Shown one piece after another: positions 59,512-64,000 of a stretch of DNA of 64,000 nt. A model generated the notes under the pieces. It was not told where the DNA came from. It was given only the letters and a program-made list of their open reading frames with translations, and made no database searches. Source of the DNA: Bacteroidota bacterium (GTDB lineage Bacteria > Bacteroidota > Bacteroidia > Cytophagales > Cyclobacteriaceae). Where the stretch lies: NCBI GenBank assembly GCA_023417065.1, contig JAEZGH010000057.1:1-64000 (forward strand), given 5' to 3'. How positions within the stretch are numbered: position 1 is the stretch's first letter; each line of letters opens with the position of its first letter. The position numbers and the translations under genes were made by a program.

Positions 59512-60648
59512 CTAGCTGTACATCATGCGCTTTCCTCGAAGATAGTTTAAGGTTTTCCGCAGTATGCCCATGAATTCAGAATTATTTGGATAATCTCTGT
59601 ACGTTTTCACAGGCAGAGCGATGAGTTCTCTGAATTCGCCTTCAGATAAGGAAAACTTCTTCAGAACAAACTCATAATCATCATGAAATAGTTCTTCAGG
59701 ATACGGCGCTCGCTTGAGTTCATCCAAGGCTTGATCCCGCGTGAGTTGCCCTGAGAATATCAAAGTTGAAAGGTGAGCCTTCCTCTTATCGATCTTAAAC
59801 TTTTCTGGAAGGATGTATCCTTGAAAAAATCGAGTATATACCGACTCATAGTGCTTTCCTCCATAATAGCGCCAGCCAAGTTTTTCCTGAAGCAATGACA
59901 TTGCATGCTTCTTGTCGTACGGCAAGTAGTTAAGCACTGAAACGATCTTAATTCGCTTCGCGAGAGTATAGTAGAAGAATTTGGCCGGAGTCAGTTTTGG
60001 ATAGTTTTTAAGGGGCGTCCTTCCAAACTTCTTATTTATGTAACTAATATAGCGCCAATCAATGTGGCCGTAGGACCAGGTTTGCGGCATCACTGATTCG
60101 GTAGCGAAATTATTTCCATTGAGAATATAGGTGATATCCTTCTCTGCCGCGATCTTAAAAAGGAGAGCAAAAATTGCGTGGTCAGTTGGAATTTCCCCAT
60201 CGGGTGTAGATGCCTTCAGAAAAGCAAGCTGCAAAGAGCGAAACTCCTCCCAATCAATCACATATGTAAAAAGGTCAATTTCAAGAGTTTTGAGCGTGTT
60301 CTCGATATTTTTTACTGCAAGTTCGGAGTTCCATCCATTATCGAAGTGCACCGCGAGCGGGCGTAGTCCAAACTGTTTAGTCAAGTACGCAACGTAGGTA
60401 CTATCAACGCCGCCACTGATGCCGATGAGACAGTCATACTCGCGGCCCCTACCAGATCTTTTAATGTTTTCGATTATTTTCTCAATTTTTCCCGGATCAT
60501 CTGAAAACAGTCTATTCTTCGCTTTTTCCTGGTACTGATAATAATAATTACATACGCCGTTTTTATCAAAGGTGATGTCCGGATCAGCAATCGTATCCAT
60601 CACCGATTTTGCGCAGATCTGATAATTTCTGGTCGTACCTCGAGTCAT
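59512..60648 (-). CDS. N-acetyl-sugar amidotransferase (WbpG/WbuX-like), second copy
   Basis: 378 aa from ATG 60648, which overlaps the upstream copy's stop by 1 bp. ATP-pyrophosphatase P-loop YDCLIGISGGVDSTYVAYLT (residues ~90-110) followed by LRPLAVHFDNGWNSELAVKN, then GEIPTDHAIFALLF and RYYGGKHYESVYTRFFQGYI. Family members use ammonia from a HisH/HisF pair to turn an N-acetyl group into acetamidino. The N-terminal cysteine cluster I recall in homologues (C-x2-C ... GVCN-x-C) is reduced to CAKS and GVCNYY here. Paired with the neighbouring copy. Confidence 0.88.
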   Translation of the reverse strand: MTRGTTRNYQICAKSVMDTIADPDITFDKNGVCNYYYQYQEKAKNRLFSDDPGKIEKIIENIKRSGRGREYDCLIGISGGVDSTYVAYLTKQFGLRPLAVHFDNGWNSELAVKNIENTLKTLEIDLFTYVIDWEEFRSLQLAFLKASTPDGEIPTDHAIFALLFKIAAEKDITYILNGNNFATESVMPQTWSYGHIDWRYISYINKKFGRTPLKNYPKLTPAKFFYYTLAKRIKIVSVLNYLPYDKKHAMSLLQEKLGWRYYGGKHYESVYTRFFQGYILPEKFKIDKRKAHLSTLIFSGQLTRDQALDELKRAPYPEELFHDDYEFVLKKFSLSEGEFRELIALPVKTYRDYPNNSEFMGILRKTLNYLRGKRMMYS

Positions 60649-61763
60649 TATCCTATAAGTTTCTTTTTCAATCCTACCAGACGACGAATCAATTTTTCAT
60701 TCGACGGAAAGTCGCGATGGCTTCGTATAGGCGATTGCATAATTTCTTCCCATTCCATTTCAGACAACTGAAGTTTCTTCAAAACATAAGTGAGGTGCTC
60801 TTGAAGAAGGTCGTGCGGATAGAGCTCTTTTTCTAGCTCTTTGAGGGCTTCCTCCCTTGTATACTGGCCTGAACATATTAGGGTGGACAAGTGCGCCTTC
60901 CTCTTATCGATACCGAACTTTGCTGGGAGATAATAGGCCTGAAAGAACTGTGTGAACACTGATTCGTAATGCTTACCACCATAGTATCGCCAGCCGAGCT
61001 CGCGCTCGAGTACTTTGATTGCCTCCGCCTTGTTGTAGTCAACATAATCAAGTATGCGGAATGAACGTATTTTTTTTACGAATGTATAATAGGCATATCT
61101 GGCAATGCTCAGTTGTGGAAATGTTTTCAAAGGACGCTTTCCATAACGATCATGAATTGCACGTAGACTACGAAGGTCATCGGCTTGATGCCCCCAGCTA
61201 TCAGGGAGAATTCCTTCTGTTACAACATTGCTTCCGCTCAGGATATACCTGATTCCGCGTTTGTTCGCAATGTGATAAAGCGAAGCTTTAATGGCATGGT
61301 CAGTAGGGACCTCAACATTCGGGACGGAGGCCTTCAGGAACGCCACTTGAATATCTCTGAATTCTTCCCAATCTATTACGAAAGTCTCCAGATCAAAATT
61401 CAGCCTTTTCACAATGTTCTCAATATTCTTCACTGCAAGTTCTGAATTCCAGCCATTGTCAAAATGAATCACTAACGGCCGAAGTCCATATTTTGCAGCG
61501 AGAAGTGCCATATAGGAACTATCGACACCCCCACTTAACCCAAGTATACAATCATAATCCCGACCTTGTCCGAAAGTCTTGATATTCTTCAGTGCTTCCT
61601 GCAATTTCTGCTCGCGCAGATCCGACGGAGGCAACACTTTTTTTGCCAGTTCGAAGTACTCGTAATAATGATTACTGACACCCTCGGCATCGAAAGTAAT
61701 ATCAGGGTCGGTAGTGTCCATCACTGTTTTGGTACACCTCCTAAATCCCTCATTTGACTTCAT
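60648..61763 (-). CDS. N-acetyl-sugar amidotransferase (WbpG/WbuX-like), first copy
   Basis: 371 aa from ATG 61763, one base after the HisF-like stop. P-loop YDCILGLSGGVDSSYMALLA, then LRPLVIHFDNGWNSELAVKN, VEVPTDHAIKASLYHIANKR and RYYGGKHYESVFTQFFQAYY. The first residues carry CTKTVMDTTDPDITFD and GVSNHYYEY, so only one of the four usual cysteines remains. It should activate an N-acetyl sugar with ATP and accept ammonia from HisH/HisF. It is similar to the following gene over its whole length, so they arose by tandem duplication; the copies may have different substrates or act as a heteromer. Confidence 0.9.
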   Translation of the reverse strand: MKSNEGFRRCTKTVMDTTDPDITFDAEGVSNHYYEYFELAKKVLPPSDLREQKLQEALKNIKTFGQGRDYDCILGLSGGVDSSYMALLAAKYGLRPLVIHFDNGWNSELAVKNIENIVKRLNFDLETFVIDWEEFRDIQVAFLKASVPNVEVPTDHAIKASLYHIANKRGIRYILSGSNVVTEGILPDSWGHQADDLRSLRAIHDRYGKRPLKTFPQLSIARYAYYTFVKKIRSFRILDYVDYNKAEAIKVLERELGWRYYGGKHYESVFTQFFQAYYLPAKFGIDKRKAHLSTLICSGQYTREEALKELEKELYPHDLLQEHLTYVLKKLQLSEMEWEEIMQSPIRSHRDFPSNEKLIRRLVGLKKKLIG

Positions 61764-61764
61764 G

Positions 61765-62541
61765 TTATCGATCTTTGTTTTTGTTGAAAATCCTTTCAAG
61801 CGACGAGTACTCCGGATATGTTATCAAGACAGCCCGATGTTTTCCATGAAAAACGAAGAAACTTCCCGCTGCGGCAGCAGAAGCACCAGCTTCATTAACG
61901 ACTGATGAGATGTCTTCAAGCGAGCCACATCCGCCGCAGGCAATTACGGGGACATCGACAGCAGAAGTTAGCGCTTTGAAAAGGTTCACGTCATAGCCCG
62001 CCATCATTCCGTCCCGATCAACGTCGTTTATAAAAATCTCTCCGACACCGAGATCCTGAAGCCTCTTAACCTGGTCGATTGCAGAAACATCAAGACTTTT
62101 CTTACGCACGTGGGAATAAACCTGATAGTTACCCCAGAAATTCCTTTTGACATCTATTGCCCCAACAATGGTCGAACTCCCAAATGCCGAGCTGGCCTCC
62201 TTAAGGAACTCAGGTTTTTCAACCGCTTGGGTATTTATTACAACCTTTTCAATTCCGCTTTGAATCAGTTGTTGTATCTGTGTCAGGTTCTTCACAGCCC
62301 CGCCATACGACAATGGCATGAAACATTCCGATGCGATTTCCTTCAAATAGTCATAGGGTGGTTCGCGACCCTCGCTGGAAGCATCAATATCAAGAAAACA
62401 CAACTCATCAACCTCCTTTTCGTTGAAAATCTTTATGGCGTTAATTGGATCGCCAACATACTTATGATCTTTGAATTTTACCGTCTTTACTAGGCCCCTC
62501 CGACGAAGAAGGAGAACAGGTATAACACGAGGGATTGCCAT
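61765..62541 (-). CDS. HisF-like cyclase subunit (AglZ/HisF2, acetamidino modification)
   Basis: 258 aa from ATG 62541, overlapping the HisH-like stop by 1 bp (TGATG). TIM barrel with RVIPVLLLRRRGLVKTVKFK, YVGDPINAIKIFNEKEVDEL, MPLSYGGAVKN and NDVDRDGMMAGYD. True HisF has CLDVKDGRVVKG with catalytic Asp11; here that Asp is replaced in VLLLRRRG, so histidine-pathway cyclase activity is not expected. The second Asp is kept (VGAIDVK). The form matches HisF2/WbuZ proteins that partner a HisH-like subunit to make ammonia for a sugar amidotransferase. Confidence 0.92.
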   Translation of the reverse strand: MAIPRVIPVLLLRRRGLVKTVKFKDHKYVGDPINAIKIFNEKEVDELCFLDIDASSEGREPPYDYLKEIASECFMPLSYGGAVKNLTQIQQLIQSGIEKVVINTQAVEKPEFLKEASSAFGSSTIVGAIDVKRNFWGNYQVYSHVRKKSLDVSAIDQVKRLQDLGVGEIFINDVDRDGMMAGYDVNLFKALTSAVDVPVIACGGCGSLEDISSVVNEAGASAAAAGSFFVFHGKHRAVLITYPEYSSLERIFNKNKDR

Positions 62542-63161
62542 CAATAATTAACTAAAAAGTTCTTCAACATCTGTCTCCCGAATTTGTGGCTCTTCTCCGG
62601 ATGATATTGAACCCCAATAATATTTCCGCGTTCGAAAGCGGAATGATAACTGACGCCGTATTCGTTGGTTGTCAGGACATCTCCTTCATCATCGCATTTT
62701 ATGTAGTAAGAATGGACAAAATAAAACCTGGCAGGATCTCCCATGTCCGACATCAACTTGCTATCTGGTTTGTTGACACGAACAAAATCCCAACCCATAT
62801 GAGGCACTTTGTATCTTACCCCCCCACTCTCTGTGGGGAACCGCTTGACTTCTCCGTTGATCCACGCCAGCCCAGGCAAAACACCCTCTTCGCTGGATTT
62901 GCACATTAGTTGCGCTCCGAGACAAATGCCTAACACCGGAACGTGGTCCCTGAGCACCCGATCATTCAATACGTCAATTAGATTCAATTCCCGCAATTTG
63001 GTCATACCATAGTCAAAAGAACCCACCCCGGGGAGGATAATTTGAGATGCTTTTTCAAGTGTTGCAGGATCGGAAGAAAGTATGGCCTCCGACCCAAGCT
63101 TCTTGATCATATTCTGGATAGACCCGATATTTCCCGCCTGATAGTCGACTATTACAATCAT
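62541..63161 (-). CDS. HisH-like glutamine amidotransferase subunit (acetamidino modification)
   Basis: 206 aa from ATG 63161 (MIVIVDYQAGNIGSIQNMIK). Class I glutaminase with the oxyanion and nucleophile elbow VLGICLGAQLMCKSSEEG (Cys), and the His/Glu pair in GVQYHPEKSHKFG; ILPGVGSFDYGMTKLRE is the HisH P-G-V-G-x-F motif. It hydrolyses glutamine and channels ammonia through the HisF-like barrel. As the first gene of the leftward operon, it is followed with 1-bp overlaps or gaps by HisF-like and WbpG-like genes. Confidence 0.93.
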   Translation of the reverse strand: MIVIVDYQAGNIGSIQNMIKKLGSEAILSSDPATLEKASQIILPGVGSFDYGMTKLRELNLIDVLNDRVLRDHVPVLGICLGAQLMCKSSEEGVLPGLAWINGEVKRFPTESGGVRYKVPHMGWDFVRVNKPDSKLMSDMGDPARFYFVHSYYIKCDDEGDVLTTNEYGVSYHSAFERGNIIGVQYHPEKSHKFGRQMLKNFLVNY

Positions 63162-63176
63162 TCTGTACAAAAAGCG

Positions 63177-63184
63177 CAAAAATA
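63177..63184 (-). promoter_or_regulatory. -7 box for the polysaccharide operon
   Basis: On the minus strand TATTTTTG fits TAnnTTTG and is 15 nt before the HisH-like ATG. No TTG box is seen at the usual spacing. Confidence 0.45.
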
Positions 63185-63265
63185 TAGAAATTTTGCGTTA
63201 CCTGATGGCAACACTGTTCGACTTATTTGGAACGAATAGCAGACGTCCTTGATTCCTCGTTTAGG

Positions 63266-63296
63266 TTTGGCCTGCAATTCCTTGTAATTATCTTTG
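63266..63296 (+). promoter_or_regulatory. Consensus promoter of the right-edge secreted protein
   Basis: TTTG (63266-63269), exactly 19 bp, then TATCTTTG (63289-63296). The predicted start of transcription is near 63302, giving a leader of about 20 nt before ATG 63322. Confidence 0.75.
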
Positions 63297-63321
63297 CTTC
63301 CGAGATATAATGTACAGCGAA

Positions 63322-64000
63322 ATGCATTTTTGCGGAGTTTTGAATTGGAATTCGATTAGAAGGACAAGTCCGTATATCTATTTGCTTACAAATCTTCTGG
63401 TATTTTTCATTCTCCCACGAGGTATAAGCGCCCAGCAATTAGTTGTTAACGAAGTTCATCTTGATTCATCCTTTCGAAGTGGTTGGGTAGAATTGCGAAA
63501 TCCCACTTCTTTTCAATTAAGATATCGGTCGCTGGGCATGAAGGTCAATGGTTGGCTTTCCGAGGTTATGGATGTATCCGTCGATCCGTCCGGATACTAT
63601 GTAATTCCTTTTGATATACCAGACGACCCCACAATTGTTTATGATGCCGCTGGCCTCGAAATCGTCCATTTCGAGGATAACATTATTCGTGAGCGGCTTT
63701 CATTTCCGCTCCTCGATAGCGGGTATGGTTTTGCGCGATATCCGGAAGAATCTGACATATTTATTTTTGTTAAGACCCACAAATTGACGCCGGGCACCCG
63801 GAATGATTACTCTCCTTCAAACTGGCAAAAAATGGTGCAACCTACCCCATTTGGTCCAAGGGATTCGTCGCCGGATGCATCGCTGTTATACAATGGAAAG
63901 TTCTGGATCTTTGCAGGGTACCAATATAGAAACGGCGAATGGGCAAGCTCATCGGAGGTATGGACTTCCGAAAACGGCAGCGAATGGGTTCTGTTATCCG
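63322..64000 (+). CDS. Secreted protein with lamin-tail-like and Kelch-like regions, 3' end outside window
   Basis: ATG 63322 opens a frame that runs without a stop to the right edge (226 codons). The N-terminus is longer and more polar than usual (MHFCGVLNWNSIRR), followed by YLLTNLLVFFILPRGISAQ, a signal peptide cleaved around residue 40. Next comes QLVVNEVHLDSSFRSGWVEL with RNP, like the start of lamin-tail domains, and DSGYGFARYPEESDIFIF. The end of the visible part, LLYNGKFWIFAGYQ and SSEVWTSENGSEWVLLS, looks like the first blade of a Kelch propeller. It is probably a surface or exported protein; function unknown. Confidence 0.75.
   Translation, partial: MHFCGVLNWNSIRRTSPYIYLLTNLLVFFILPRGISAQQLVVNEVHLDSSFRSGWVELRNPTSFQLRYRSLGMKVNGWLSEVMDVSVDPSGYYVIPFDIPDDPTIVYDAAGLEIVHFEDNIIRERLSFPLLDSGYGFARYPEESDIFIFVKTHKLTPGTRNDYSPSNWQKMVQPTPFGPRDSSPDASLLYNGKFWIFAGYQYRNGEWASSSEVWTSENGSEWVLLS

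Noticed and set aside
61765..63161. hisH and hisF as histidine biosynthesis genes
   Set aside because: No other his genes are nearby, the first catalytic Asp of HisF is missing and the neighbours are sugar amidotransferases, so the acetamidino role fits better.

Overview
The window looks like a chromosomal segment of a Bacteroidota bacterium, most likely a soil or aquatic member of the Cytophagales. The evidence is: promoters with a TAnnTTTG -7 box, several with a TTG box 19-20 bp upstream; almost no Shine-Dalgarno sequences; a short Bacteroidota-type RpoD-family sigma factor; DUF4270, DUF4230 and DUF2807 proteins; LytS/LytTR signalling; and a SusC-type plug motif inside an anti-sigma protein. 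Base composition is roughly balanced.

Left part (1-5.0 kb): an accessory island. A secreted NTF2-fold protein runs off the left edge. Next come the last ~34 codons of a tyrosine recombinase and two toxin-antitoxin-like cassettes, Panacea/MqsR-like and XRE/ImmA-IrrE/broken PIN-like, each bracketed by its own direct repeat.

5-31 kb: mostly ordinary chromosome. It holds a GMC dehydrogenase with a putative 3Fe-4S motif and its small subunit; an HTTM membrane protein; DinB; an OprO/P porin behind a Pho-box-like repeat; a cold-shock-like operon (DEAD-box helicase, desaturase, RRM protein) with a long structured leader; a response regulator; an RpoD-family sigma factor; a pair of carbohydrate esterases (SASA-CE4 fusion and CE15); a Crp-like regulator; a cadherin-like secreted protein; an alkyltransferase-like protein; a sodium symporter; clpS, recR and an aspartate aminotransferase.

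31-50 kb: LytS/LytTR two-component system; ECF sigma factor with an unusual anti-sigma/TonB hybrid; glmS, a DUF4270 lipoprotein and a short GT5 protein on one strand, divergent from panC-panD-LPG synthase-UbiA-purN; thioesterase, homogentisate dioxygenase, S41 protease, hemerythrin protein; then about 1 kb of repeat-rich non-coding DNA, a Rieske-like lipoprotein, 3-hydroxyacyl-CoA dehydrogenase and pheS.

50-64 kb: two further toxin modules (TacA/TacT and a self-regulated Fic protein), each with visible operator repeats. A leftward surface-polysaccharide operon follows. It encodes HisH-like and HisF-like ammonia suppliers, two tandem N-acetyl-sugar amidotransferases, two glycosyltransferases, WlbA/WlbB/WlbC-type enzymes for a 2,3-diamino-uronic acid, an epimerase and a WecA/WbpL-type initiating transferase. 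Together these predict a glycan with an acetamidino-modified diamino sugar. A divergent secreted protein with a perfect consensus promoter runs off the right edge. No rRNA, tRNA or CRISPR array was recognised.
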